Origin: JBAMOY01 sp037071015
Lineage (GTDB): Bacteria > Bacillota_I > Bacilli_A > RF39 > UBA660
Direction of reading: 5' to 3'
NCBI GenBank assembly: GCA_037071015.1
Contig: JBAMOY010000001.1
Span: forward strand, 248,001-312,000
DNA: 64,000 nt
How positions within the stretch are numbered: the first letter of the stretch is position 1; each line of letters begins with the position of its first letter. Shown here in pieces: positions 8,437 to 16,251 of this stretch. A program made the position numbers and the translations under genes. Under the pieces are notes generated by a model. It made no database searches. It saw only the letters and a list, made by a program, of their open reading frames with translations, and was not told the origin of the DNA.

Positions 8437-8766
8437 ATGTACCAAGATCGTATCTTATTAACTAGTAAAGATATTTTAGAAAAAGAGTTTAAAATTGATA
8501 CTAGAGGATATCGACCTCAAGAGGTAGATAAATATTTGGATACCATCATACGCGATTATGAAGAATGGCAAAAAATAATTAAGGAAAAGGAACGTGATAA
8601 TAAAGAATTAATCGAAGATAATATTCGTTTAAAACAGGAAATTAGAATGTTACGTTCAAAATTAGAAATTTTACAGGAAAATGCTGATAATGATGGAAGC
8701 GTTACTAATGCTGATGTTCTTAGAAGATTGTCTAAATTAGAAAAAATTATATATGGTAGAGATTAA
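8437..8766 (+). CDS. gpsB: Cell division protein GpsB (DivIVA family)
   Basis: A 109-residue cytoplasmic coiled-coil protein that coordinates septal and lateral peptidoglycan synthesis by binding class A PBPs and other division proteins. The N-terminal membrane-binding region has FKIDTRGYRPQEVDKYLD, the hallmark of GpsB/DivIVA. A long coiled coil and a short C-terminal trimerisation helix (LRRLSKLEKIIYG) follow. Length is typical of GpsB and much shorter than DivIVA. GAGGTGAT precedes the ATG. It is followed immediately by rnpB, the same gpsB-rnpB order found in Bacillus. A TTGACA box at 8382 may be part of its promoter, but a good -10 at standard spacing is missing. Confidence 0.92.
   Translation: MYQDRILLTSKDILEKEFKIDTRGYRPQEVDKYLDTIIRDYEEWQKIIKEKERDNKELIEDNIRLKQEIRMLRSKLEILQENADNDGSVTNADVLRRLSKLEKIIYGRD
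8728..8756 (+). promoter_or_regulatory. Probable rnpB promoter inside the 3-prime end of gpsB
   Basis: TTGTCT (8728-8733) and TTATAT/TATATG (8749-8755) lie at near-standard spacing within the last codons of gpsB. Initiation there would start about ten bases before the 5-prime strand of the RNase P P1 helix. Confidence 0.45.
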
Positions 8767-9131
8767 ATAATATTTTGACAAACGCTGCATTTTTGATAAT
8801 GTAGAGGAAAGTCCATGCTCGCACAATCTGCGATGATTGTAGTGTTTGTGCTTAGGGAAAAAATAACCTATGGTAGTGTTTAAGACACTAACGGCATCGA
8901 AATAACCTAAAACTTTTAGTCATGGTTAGATTAGATTGAAAGTGCCAAAGTGACGAAGTTCTTAGAAATAAGAAAGTGGAACGTGGTAAACCCCGCAAGC
9001 GAGAAACCCAAATAATGGTAGGGGAACCTAATAAAGCGAAAATGAACGCTTTATGGGATCGTTTTAGACGATAGATAAATGTTTGTCACCTATAATATAG
9101 GAACAGAACATGGCTTATAAAATATTATTTT
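8766..9131 (+). ncRNA. rnpB: RNase P RNA, Bacillus type (class B)
   Basis: This is the catalytic RNA of RNase P, which matures tRNA 5-prime ends. The sequence has the universal 5-prime core GAGGAAAGTCCATGCTC at about 8813, the GAAAGTGCC and GTGGAACGTGGTAAACC core segments, and GAGAAACCCAAA. The 3-prime P4 strand is ACAGAACATGGCTTA near 9104. The order and wording follow the Bacillus subtilis class B RNA. The outer helix P1 is formed by AAATAATATTTT at the 5-prime end and AAAATATTATTT at the 3-prime end. That last strand runs into T residues, so P1 can double as the terminator. Confidence 0.95.
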
Positions 9132-9151
9132 TTGAAAGTTGGTGAATTTAC

Positions 9152-9643
9152 GTGAAAGATATTGGCGACAAATTAAAAGAAGCCAGAGAGAATATCGGTA
9201 TTTCTATTGAAGAAGCAGCTGAAGATTTAAAACTTAGGCCTTCACAAATCGAGGATATTGAACAGGGCAATATGGATGCCTTTCAAGATGTTTTCTTTTT
9301 AAAATATTTTATTAGAGATTATTCAAAGTATCTAGGTTTAGATTATGAGGATGTTGTAGATGAATTTAATGAATATTTGTTTGATTACACTTCTAAAATT
9401 TCTTTAAGTGATATTAAAAAAGCTCAAGCTAAACTCAAAGAAAATAAAAAAGACGAAGAAAAACGAGTTTATTCGCCATATACTAAAATGCCAAAGAAAA
9501 GAAACTATCGTTTGTTGGCAATTATAAGTATCATTATATTGATTGTTGTAGCTATTATTGTTAGCGTTATCTTGGTATTAAATAATCAGGAAGATAAACA
9601 GCCAGATAACATTGTTTATAGCTCATTTATAGAAAAGTATTAG
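9152..9643 (+). CDS. RodZ-like membrane HTH protein (YmfM type)
   Basis: A 163-residue protein with a cytoplasmic helix-turn-helix of the RodZ family at residues 1-70 (IGDKLKEARENIGISIEEAA, then FLKYFIRDYSKYLGLD). A charged linker, one membrane segment (about 115-143) and only a short outer tail follow. RodZ links MreB to cell-wall synthesis. This form lacks the large extracellular domain. Translation starts at a GTG with GGTGAA upstream. It sits immediately before pgsA, as ymfM does in Bacillus, and the two are 11 bases apart, so they form an operon. Confidence 0.8.
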   Translation: MKDIGDKLKEARENIGISIEEAAEDLKLRPSQIEDIEQGNMDAFQDVFFLKYFIRDYSKYLGLDYEDVVDEFNEYLFDYTSKISLSDIKKAQAKLKENKKDEEKRVYSPYTKMPKKRNYRLLAIISIIILIVVAIIVSVILVLNNQEDKQPDNIVYSSFIEKY

Positions 9644-9654
9644 TAGGAGGAAAT

Positions 9655-10266
9655 ATGAAAAAGAATAAAATGAATTTACCTAATAAATTAACTATGGTTA
9701 GAATGTTTTTAGCACTAATTGTTATAATAATTTTATTGGTTCCTTTTGACACTCTTGGGATCTCTTTGCCAAAGATTTTTGTTAACGAATCAATTGTTAT
9801 TGATATAAAATATATTATTTCTGGGGTTTTATTTATTATTGCATCAATAACGGATTTTGTCGATGGTTATATAGCGCGAAAATATAATATGGTAACAGAT
9901 TTTGGAAAAATGATGGATGCTATTGCTGATAAAGTTTTGGTTAATTCTATATTAATAATTTTAGCTTCTATGGGTTTTATTCATCCTATCATCGCTGTAG
10001 TAATTATCGTTAGAGATATCGTGGTTGATTCGATTAAAATGGTTGCTTCAAGTAAGGGAAAGGTAGTAGCTGCTATTAAGACAGGAAAGTTCAAGACAGC
10101 TTGTTTAATGGTTGGTATAACTTTAACATTATTTTATAATTTGCCTTTTGAATTGTGGAATGTAAAAATTTCCGAAATTTTCTTAATTGTGGCATCTATT
10201 TTATCAATTGTTTCAGCTATTGAATATTATTACATGAATCGAAAGTTGATTTTTAGTGAAGAATAA
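9655..10266 (+). CDS. pgsA: CDP-diacylglycerol-glycerol-3-phosphate 3-phosphatidyltransferase
   Basis: A 203-residue integral membrane enzyme that makes phosphatidylglycerophosphate, the first committed step of phosphatidylglycerol synthesis. The CDP-alcohol phosphotransferase signature DGxxARx8GxxxDxxxD is intact (VDGYIARKYNM, then GKMMDAIADK, about residues 74-100). Several hydrophobic helices surround it. GGAGG lies five bases before the ATG. It is second in an operon with the RodZ-like gene and is separated from recA by a terminator; the cinA gene usually found in this interval in Bacillus is missing. Confidence 0.93.
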   Translation: MKKNKMNLPNKLTMVRMFLALIVIIILLVPFDTLGISLPKIFVNESIVIDIKYIISGVLFIIASITDFVDGYIARKYNMVTDFGKMMDAIADKVLVNSILIILASMGFIHPIIAVVIIVRDIVVDSIKMVASSKGKVVAAIKTGKFKTACLMVGITLTLFYNLPFELWNVKISEIFLIVASILSIVSAIEYYYMNRKLIFSEE

Positions 10267-10294
10267 TAATTTCATTTTATATTTTATTAAAAAC

Positions 10295-10325
10295 AAACAA
10301 TATTAGTTAAAATATTGTTTTTTTG
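10295..10325 (+). terminator. Intrinsic terminator after pgsA
   Basis: A perfect 10-bp stem AAACAATATT / AATATTGTTT with an AGTTAA loop is followed by a run of seven T residues. Confidence 0.8.
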
Positions 10326-10349
10326 TGTAAAAAATTATGCAAAAAATAC

Positions 10350-10363
10350 CAAACAAATGTTTG
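10350..10363. promoter_or_regulatory. Putative LexA (SOS) box of recA
   Basis: CAAACAAATGTTTG fits the Bacillota LexA pattern CGAACnnnnGTTCG, with the outer C-G step changed symmetrically to C-A / T-G. It lies nine bases upstream of the recA -35 box, a sensible position for repression. Confidence 0.55.
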
Positions 10364-10372
10364 ATTTTGGTA

Positions 10373-10401
10373 TTGACAAACAATAAAATATATTATAAAA
10401 T
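10373..10401 (+). promoter_or_regulatory. Sigma-A promoter of recA
   Basis: A perfect TTGACA (10373-10378) and TAAAAT (10396-10401) are spaced 17 bases apart, about 30 bases before the recA start codon. Confidence 0.75.
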
Positions 10402-10432
10402 AAATACGTAATATGTTAGGAGGAAAATAATA

Positions 10433-11455
10433 ATGGTAAAATCAACATCAGATAAAACATTAGATCAAGTACTAAGTGATATAGAGAAACAATTTGGTAA
10501 AGGTGCAGTAATGAAATTAGGCGATAATGAACATCGTGAAATCGATGTAATTCCTAGTGGGTCATTATCTTTAGATATTGCTTTGGGAATAGGTGGATTT
10601 CCAAAAGGAAGAATTATCGAGATATATGGACCCGAGTCAAGTGGAAAAACAACCTTCGCTTTACATGCTATTGCTGAGGCTCAAAAAAGAGGTGGTCGTG
10701 CAGCATTTATTGATGCTGAGCATTCTTTAGACCCACAGTATGCTTCTAAATTAGGGGTTAATATCAATGATTTATTATTGTCACAACCAGATAATGGAGA
10801 GCAGGCCCTTGAAATATGTGAAGCGTTAGTTCGAAGCGGAGCAATTAGTATAATTGTTATCGATTCAGTAGCAGCCTTAGTTCCTCAAGCGGAAATTGAA
10901 GGTGAAATGGGTGATTCACATGTCGGATTACAAGCAAGGTTAATGAGTCAAGCTTTGCGTAAATTATCGGGAATTATAAATAAAACCAATACGATTTGTA
11001 TTTTTATTAATCAACTACGTGAAAAAGTGGGTGTATTATTTGGTAATCCTGAAACAACAACAGGTGGTCGTGCTTTAAAGTTTTATGCTTCTGTTAGATT
11101 AGATATCCGCCGGGCAGAACAGATTAAATTAGGAACTGATATAATAGGTAATAAGGTTGTTATTAAAGTTGTTAAAAATAAGATGGCCCCACCTTTTAAA
11201 AATTGTACTGTTGATATTATGTATGGTGAAGGAGTTTCTAAAGAAGGCGAAATTGTCGATCTTGCTAGCGAAGCTAAAATCATTGAAAAAAGCGGAGCTT
11301 GGTATGCATATAATGGTGATAAACTTGGTCAAGGCAAGGAAAATGTTAAAGATTTATTAAAGAAAGATGTCAAATTACGCGAAGAATTAGAGAAAAAAGT
11401 TCGTGAGCATTATGATATTGTCGCAAGCAATAAGCAGAAGGAAGCAACAAATTAG
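10433..11455 (+). CDS. recA: Recombinase RecA
   Basis: A 340-residue ATP-dependent strand-exchange protein for homologous recombination and activation of LexA self-cleavage. The Walker A motif GPESSGKTT is at 66-74. The Walker B region (SIIVIDSVAALVP) and loop L2 region around FGNPETTTGGRALKFYASVR are intact. The last residues are basic/acidic and short, as in low-GC Bacillota. AGGAGG precedes the ATG. The gene has its own promoter and an SOS-like operator upstream and is followed by a terminator overlapping its stop, so it is monocistronic. Confidence 0.98.
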   Translation: MVKSTSDKTLDQVLSDIEKQFGKGAVMKLGDNEHREIDVIPSGSLSLDIALGIGGFPKGRIIEIYGPESSGKTTFALHAIAEAQKRGGRAAFIDAEHSLDPQYASKLGVNINDLLLSQPDNGEQALEICEALVRSGAISIIVIDSVAALVPQAEIEGEMGDSHVGLQARLMSQALRKLSGIINKTNTICIFINQLREKVGVLFGNPETTTGGRALKFYASVRLDIRRAEQIKLGTDIIGNKVVIKVVKNKMAPPFKNCTVDIMYGEGVSKEGEIVDLASEAKIIEKSGAWYAYNGDKLGQGKENVKDLLKKDVKLREELEKKVREHYDIVASNKQKEATN

Positions 11456-11470
11456 TGGCTTTCTTTTTTC
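11438..11470 (+). terminator. Intrinsic terminator overlapping the recA stop
   Basis: AAGGAAGC (11438-11445) pairs with GCTTTCTT (11458-11465), with one G-U pair, and runs into TTTTTT. The 5-prime arm lies in recA codons. Confidence 0.65.
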
Positions 11471-11499
11471 TTGACTTCTTGGCTTATAAATATTAAAAT
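11471..11499 (+). promoter_or_regulatory. Sigma-A promoter of rny
   Basis: TTGACT (11471-11476) and TAAAAT (11494-11499) are spaced 17 bases apart. The rny start is about 52 bases downstream, behind GGAGGT. Confidence 0.65.
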
Positions 11500-11551
11500 G
11501 GAATTAGGTGAAATTTAATTTGCTTAATATAGATAAAAATGGAGGTATATT

Positions 11552-13111
11552 ATGAATATGAATAATTTATCGTTCTCCATTTTGCTGGTCATAATAGGAC
11601 TTTTTGTTGGGGTTGCCCTAATGTTTGTTATTAATTATTTAAGAGGTGTTCTTGCTAGTAAAAAGATAGAGAAATTAATGGAAAAAGCCAGAAAAGAAGC
11701 TGATAGGATTAAACGTGACTATCTTTTAGATGCCAAAGAGGAAGCTCATAAAATAAAAATTGAGACAGATAAAGAAGTTAAAGAGAAAAAAAATGAATTA
11801 AAAGAATCTGAAGATCGCATTTTAGCTCGTGAAAATAGTATGGATCGTCGTGATCAAACTTTACAAAATCGTGAACAGATGTTGGAAGATAAAGAAAATA
11901 ATTTAATTAATAAACAAAAAGAACTTCAACAAGAACAAGTGAAAGTGGAAGAAATTAAGAAAGAACAAATTGCGCTATTAGAAAGTATAGCTGGTTATAC
12001 AAAGAATGAGGCTAGAGAGTTAGTTTTAAAAAAAGTAGAAGAAATGATGAGTTTAGAGATTGCCTCTTTAATTAAAGAACGGGAAGCTGAAGCTAAATTG
12101 GAGGTTGATCGTAAGGCTAAATCTATGTTGGTAGATTCTATGCAAAAGTATGCAGGCGATGTCGCTAATGAGAGAACGGTTAGTGTTGTTGAATTACCAA
12201 ATGACGAAATGAAGGGCCGTTTGATTGGGCGTGAAGGGCGCAATATCAGAACAATTGAATCTGTCACTGGCGTCGATTTAATAATCGATGATACACCAGA
12301 AGCGATTGTTTTATCAAGCTTTGATCCTTTACGTCGTGAAATGGCGCGCGTTATGATTGAATCTTTAATTAAAGATGGTCGTATTCATCCGACTCGTATT
12401 GAAGAGATTTATGATAAAACAGTCAAAGATTTTAAAGCTAAAATTATTGAATATGGAGAATCAGCTTTATTTGAGTTAGGTATTACGAAAGTTGACCCTG
12501 AGCTAGTTGAACTAATTGGTCGTTTACATTTTAGAACAAGTTATGGCCAGAACGCTTTGAAACATTCACTTGAGGTAGCAGAATTATCAGGATTAATTGC
12601 TGCGGAATTAGGTGAAAATATTAAATTAGCTAAACGTGCTGGTTTACTACATGATATTGGTAAATCAGTGGATCACGAAATTGAGGGTTCACATGTTCAA
12701 ATTGGTAGCGACTTAGCTAAAAAATATCGCGAAAATGAAGTTGTTATTAATGCAATCGAATCACATCATGGCGATTCAGAGGCAACGAGTGTTATTTCAA
12801 TTATCGTAGCTATTGCGGATGCTTTATCGGCTTCTCGACCAGGTGCACGAAATGATTCATTGGAAAACTATGTTAAACGTTTAACAGAGTTAGAAGCGAT
12901 TGGCAATAATGTTGATGGTGTTGATAAGAGTTATGCAGTTCAAGCCGGTCGAGAATTGCGTATAATTGTTAAACCGGATAAAGTAGATGATCTTGGTAGT
13001 TTTAAGGTTGCTCGTGATGTTAAAAATCAAATTGAAAATGAATTACAATATCCAGGAACAATTAAAGTTACGGTTATTCGTGAAACGAGAGCAACTGAGG
13101 AGGCTAAATAA
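11552..13111 (+). CDS. rny: Ribonuclease Y
   Basis: A 519-residue membrane-anchored endoribonuclease that initiates mRNA decay. The N-terminal membrane helix is at about 7-30, and a long charged coiled coil follows to about 195. A KH RNA-binding domain (GRLIGREGRNIRTIESVTG) is followed by an HD phosphohydrolase domain with HSLEVAELSG and AGLLHDIGKSVDHE. The order and length are those of the family. ATG codons at 11552 and 11558 both follow GGAGGT; the first is better spaced. It follows recA as in Bacillus. Confidence 0.97.
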   Translation: MNMNNLSFSILLVIIGLFVGVALMFVINYLRGVLASKKIEKLMEKARKEADRIKRDYLLDAKEEAHKIKIETDKEVKEKKNELKESEDRILARENSMDRRDQTLQNREQMLEDKENNLINKQKELQQEQVKVEEIKKEQIALLESIAGYTKNEARELVLKKVEEMMSLEIASLIKEREAEAKLEVDRKAKSMLVDSMQKYAGDVANERTVSVVELPNDEMKGRLIGREGRNIRTIESVTGVDLIIDDTPEAIVLSSFDPLRREMARVMIESLIKDGRIHPTRIEEIYDKTVKDFKAKIIEYGESALFELGITKVDPELVELIGRLHFRTSYGQNALKHSLEVAELSGLIAAELGENIKLAKRAGLLHDIGKSVDHEIEGSHVQIGSDLAKKYRENEVVINAIESHHGDSEATSVISIIVAIADALSASRPGARNDSLENYVKRLTELEAIGNNVDGVDKSYAVQAGRELRIIVKPDKVDDLGSFKVARDVKNQIENELQYPGTIKVTVIRETRATEEAK

Positions 13112-13112
13112 T

Positions 13113-13143
13113 AAAAAAATCAGTTTTTTAAAACTGATTTTTT
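13113..13143. terminator. Bidirectional terminator between rny and the convergent small gene
   Basis: TCAGTTTT / AAAACTGA extends to A/T runs on both sides, with a two-base loop. It can end rny and the minus-strand gene at 13142. Confidence 0.85.
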
Positions 13144-13387
13144 AATAATATCTTGGATATGGTCCATAATATGGAGGGTAATAGTTATATGGTACTGGAC
13201 GATTATATCCGTAACCAGGACGCCAGAATGCTGGAGCTAGGGCTGCTCCTGTAACACCACCTAGAAGGAATGGAAAAGCAAAACCTCCGGCGATTAATCT
13301 ATCGTCGTTATAGTTGTTATTATTATAATTATATGGTAAATTATTATTGTAATTTTGTGGCATGTTGCCATAGTATTTTGAATTCAT
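13142..13387 (-). CDS. Asn/Tyr/Pro-rich small protein with hydrophobic centre
   Basis: An 81-residue protein with an Asn/Tyr-rich N-terminus, a central glycine-rich hydrophobic stretch (AGGFAFPFLLGGVTGAALAP, residues 33-52), and a Tyr/Pro-rich tail ending in PRYY. Such composition is seen in small spore-coat-like and surface proteins of Bacillota, but no family can be named with certainty. AGGAG sits upstream of the ATG at good spacing. It is divergent from the aminopeptidase gene and shares the rny terminator region. Confidence 0.65.
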   Translation of the reverse strand: MNSKYYGNMPQNYNNNLPYNYNNNNYNDDRLIAGGFAFPFLLGGVTGAALAPAFWRPGYGYNRPVPYNYYPPYYGPYPRYY

Positions 13388-13439
13388 AATTAGACTCCTT
13401 TCATAATATAGTATGTGGTGGATAGAAAAAGGTGAAAAA

Positions 13440-14549
13440 ATGGAAAAAATAGAACAGTTAAGTAAAACAATTGTTGATTATTCAATTGATGTTAGACAGG
13501 ATGAACGTGTTTTAATTATGTATGAATCAGATAGGTGCTCTTATTTTGTAAAAACGTTGATAAGAGATATTGTTAATCGTGGAGGAATACCTTTCGTTAA
13601 ATATGTTGATGATGAAATAAATTGTTTGTTAAGTGAAGTTACAACTGACAAACGAATTACGGGTTTAGTAGCGCAAAAACGCTTCGAAGTAGATAATTAT
13701 GACAGCTTTATTAGAATTGTCTATAACAACAATGATTATGAGGACATGAATGTTAATCCAGAAATTTTGCGTAAATTAGGGAAGGCTACAGAAGAGATTG
13801 ATAAAATCCGTATTAATGAGCGTAAATGGGTACTTCTTAATTATCCTAGTAATTTGGATGCGTATAAAGCTAAAATGAATTCTAGGGATTTTTATCAATA
13901 TGCTATGGATGTCATGACGGTTGATTACCGAAAGATGCAAGAAATAATTCAACCATTAAAAAAGTTAATGGAAAAAACAGATAAGGTTAGGTTAGTAGGA
14001 CCGGATACAGATATTACATTTAGTATTAAGAATATTCCGGCGATTCCATGTTGTGGAGAAATGAATATACCTGACGGTGAAATTTATACTGCTCCTGTAA
14101 AGAACAGTATTAATGGAACAATTACTTATAATACACCTTGCCCATATCGTGGACATGTTTTTACTGGGGTATCATTGACCTTTAAAGACGGTAAAATTAT
14201 CAAGGCTACCTGTAATGAGGATAATGAAAAATTGAATGAAATATTTGATACCGATCCTGGTGCTCGTTTTGTTGGCGAATTTTCTTTAGGGCTAAATCCA
14301 ATGATTTTAAATCCAATGGGAGATATTTTATATGATGAGAAAATAATTGGTAGTATACACTTTACACCAGGTCGTTGTTATGAAGATGCTAACAACGGAA
14401 ATGTTTCTAGCATTCATTGGGATATGGTTTTGGTTCAAAGAAGAGAGTATGGTGGTGGTGAAATTTATTTTGATGATGAATTAATTCGTAAAGATGGAAT
14501 TTTTGTTTTGCCAGAGTTGGAGGCTTTGAACTATAACTTAGATGAATAG
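13440..14549 (+). CDS. M29 family metallo-aminopeptidase (PepS/AmpS-like)
   Basis: A 369-residue cytosolic aminopeptidase of the thermophilic M29 family, which uses two metal ions to release N-terminal amino acids. The C-terminal half contains the metal-site stretches GEMNIPDGEIYTAP, GEFSLGLNP, GSIHFTPGRCYED and SSIHWDMV in the correct order. Length is slightly under the 400-410 residues usual for the family. The frame opens at 13413, but AGGTG at 13431-13435 indicates the ATG at 13440. The gene is divergent from the small gene at 13142. Confidence 0.88.
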   Translation: MEKIEQLSKTIVDYSIDVRQDERVLIMYESDRCSYFVKTLIRDIVNRGGIPFVKYVDDEINCLLSEVTTDKRITGLVAQKRFEVDNYDSFIRIVYNNNDYEDMNVNPEILRKLGKATEEIDKIRINERKWVLLNYPSNLDAYKAKMNSRDFYQYAMDVMTVDYRKMQEIIQPLKKLMEKTDKVRLVGPDTDITFSIKNIPAIPCCGEMNIPDGEIYTAPVKNSINGTITYNTPCPYRGHVFTGVSLTFKDGKIIKATCNEDNEKLNEIFDTDPGARFVGEFSLGLNPMILNPMGDILYDEKIIGSIHFTPGRCYEDANNGNVSSIHWDMVLVQRREYGGGEIYFDDELIRKDGIFVLPELEALNYNLDE

Positions 14550-14562
14550 TTGAATAATCATT

Positions 14563-14609
14563 AAACTTTCTCATATCTTTTATTAGGTGATATGATGAGA
14601 AAGTTTTTT
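14563..14609 (+). terminator. Hairpin with T-run that contains the next gene's RBS and start codon
   Basis: AAACTTTCTCAT (14563-14574) is perfectly complementary to 14595-14606, giving 12 bp with a 20-base loop and six T residues after it. It can terminate the aminopeptidase transcript. Its 3-prime arm starts exactly at the ATG of the next gene, and the AGGTGA Shine-Dalgarno lies in the loop. Confidence 0.7.
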
Positions 14610-15443
14610 CGTAATTTAGGAATAATAAGCTTAATATGTTTCAGTTTTTATTTTACTGAAAAAACAGTAACAGTCGTTCGTGAAGCTGATGAATTGATGA
14701 TTGAAATAAAAAATAGACAAAATCAATATATTGTTAAACCGATTGAAGGGATAATTGAAAAAGATACTTTTATACCAGGTATATCTGGTAAGAAGGTTAA
14801 TATAAATAAAAGTTATCAAAAAATGAAACAGTATGGCTCTTTTAATGAAGGGTTACTTATCTATGATGTAGAAAAGCCACAAACAAAATTAATTGATAAT
14901 CTTGATAAATATATTATTGGAGGCAACGAAACAAAAAAACAGGTTTCAATTATTTTGCTAATTAATAACGCAAATTATTTAGACGAAGCTTTAGAAGTTC
15001 TAAATGATAATGCGATTAATGTTAATTTCTTTGTCGATGGTAATTGGCTAGAAGATAATAGCGATTATTTAACAAAATTTATAAGCGCTGGACATGATAT
15101 TGGCAATTTAAGTTATAATTTAGATTATCAAGATAGTTCTTTTCCTTGGATGGATAATACAATAAAAAAAATAACTAATAATCAAAATAATTATTGTTAC
15201 GCTACTACGGATAGTAAAAATACTTTAGATATATGTTCTAGATACCAAAATTATACTATTCGTCCTAGTATCATTTTGGAGAATAACTATTTAGCAAAAA
15301 TTAAAACTTCGTTAAAGGCAGGATCTATTATTTCGATGCCACTTAGTAAAGAAGTAATTAAGGTTTTACCAACATTGAATAACTATATAAAATCAAAAGG
15401 ATTAGAAGTTGTAACTTTAAAGGAATTAATCAGTGAAGATTAA
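14595..15443 (+). CDS. NodB-like (polysaccharide deacetylase fold) protein, catalytically degenerate
   Basis: A 282-residue protein with an N-terminal membrane anchor or signal (about 5-22), a variable region, and a C-terminal NodB-like fold. Fold landmarks are VNFFVDGNWLEDN, SAGHDIGNLSYNLDY, YTIRPS and the last motif SKGLEVVTLKEL. The catalytic Asp-Asp of motif 1 (TFDDG in active enzymes) reads as ILLINNAN, and the HxxxH zinc motif reads NLSYN. It is therefore probably inactive. AGGTGA favours ATG 14595 over ATG 14592. The start is embedded in a hairpin. Confidence 0.6.
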   Translation: MRKFFRNLGIISLICFSFYFTEKTVTVVREADELMIEIKNRQNQYIVKPIEGIIEKDTFIPGISGKKVNINKSYQKMKQYGSFNEGLLIYDVEKPQTKLIDNLDKYIIGGNETKKQVSIILLINNANYLDEALEVLNDNAINVNFFVDGNWLEDNSDYLTKFISAGHDIGNLSYNLDYQDSSFPWMDNTIKKITNNQNNYCYATTDSKNTLDICSRYQNYTIRPSIILENNYLAKIKTSLKAGSIISMPLSKEVIKVLPTLNNYIKSKGLEVVTLKELISED

Positions 15444-15454
15444 ATCCTTTTTTT
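15419..15454 (+). terminator. Intrinsic terminator overlapping the NodB-like stop
   Basis: AAAGGAATTAATC pairs with GATTAAATCCTTT (one mismatch) across the loop AGTGAA and is followed by T residues. The stem spans the TAA stop at 15441-15443. Confidence 0.8.
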
Positions 15455-15503
15455 GTTTAATTAGATAGATATTACAATAGTAAAATAGAATGTGCTATAA
15501 TGT

Positions 15504-15512
15504 TGGTATAAT
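15504..15512 (+). promoter_or_regulatory. Extended -10 promoter of the histidine phosphatase gene
   Basis: TGGTATAAT is a perfect TGnTATAAT extended -10; a second TATAAT lies at 15496. No good -35 is seen. Confidence 0.5.
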
Positions 15513-15536
15513 ATAATAGCATTGGGGGAAATTTAA

Positions 15537-16061
15537 TTGAAAATATATATAGTTAGACATGGTGAAGTACCTAGTAATGCCTTGAAACATTATAATAATT
15601 TAGAGGAAGATTTAAATGAATCGGGGATACTACAGGCTCGGGAATTAGCTAATAAAATCAAGAATATCTCTTTTGATTTTATTATTTCATCACCTTTAAT
15701 TAGAGCTAAACATACAACTGAGATTATAAATATTAATCATAAAGAGGTCATTTTTGATGATAGAATTCAAGAAAGAAATCCCGGTGATTTAGCTGGAAAA
15801 CCTTATGCTGAGACTGATCGAGAAGAGTATTGGAATTATAATAGCGCTATCACATACGGAACTTCAGAGAACATACATTCATTTTTTAATCGTGTTTTTA
15901 ACTTTTTGGATGAATTAAAGCAAAGCGATTATCAAAAAGTGCTAATTGTAGCTCATAGTGGTGTATCTAAGGCTTTTAGTGCTTATTTTGAAGGAATTAA
16001 CGATGGATACTTCTTACATCGTGGACTTAAAAACTGCGAAATAAAAGAATACGAATTATAG
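15537..16061 (+). CDS. Histidine phosphatase (phosphoglycerate mutase-like) family protein
   Basis: A 174-residue cytosolic phosphatase-fold protein. The catalytic RHG motif is at the N-terminus (MKIYIVRHGEVPSNA), with the second catalytic His in LIVAHSGVSKAF and a Glu in QERNPGDLAG. It is too short and divergent to be the glycolytic mutase; a phosphatase with an unknown small substrate is likely. Translation starts at TTG 15537 with GGGGG upstream. The first residues match the family start, so no longer form is needed. It is the first gene after the NodB-like terminator. Confidence 0.8.
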   Translation: MKIYIVRHGEVPSNALKHYNNLEEDLNESGILQARELANKIKNISFDFIISSPLIRAKHTTEIININHKEVIFDDRIQERNPGDLAGKPYAETDREEYWNYNSAITYGTSENIHSFFNRVFNFLDELKQSDYQKVLIVAHSGVSKAFSAYFEGINDGYFLHRGLKNCEIKEYEL

Positions 16062-16177
16062 GTAAAAAAATGTTAGCCAATAAAATATAAATATCGGATT
16101 ATTCATTTTAAACTAAATATTAAATCTATACTTTTTATGATATAATTTAATAAATTATCTTGTTATTTATTGTGATA

Positions 16178-16193
16178 AGCAGTATATACCGCT
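16178..16193. promoter_or_regulatory. 16-bp near-perfect palindrome, possible operator
   Basis: AGCAGTATATACCGCT reads as its own complement except for one symmetric pair. It lies about 60 bases upstream of the glycosylase-like gene in a 190-base intergenic region that has no other clear signal. Confidence 0.35.
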
Positions 16194-16251
16194 GTCAATT
16201 TTAATTAGTAAATTTATAAAAGTTTATATTATGACGTAGAAAGGAAAGATT

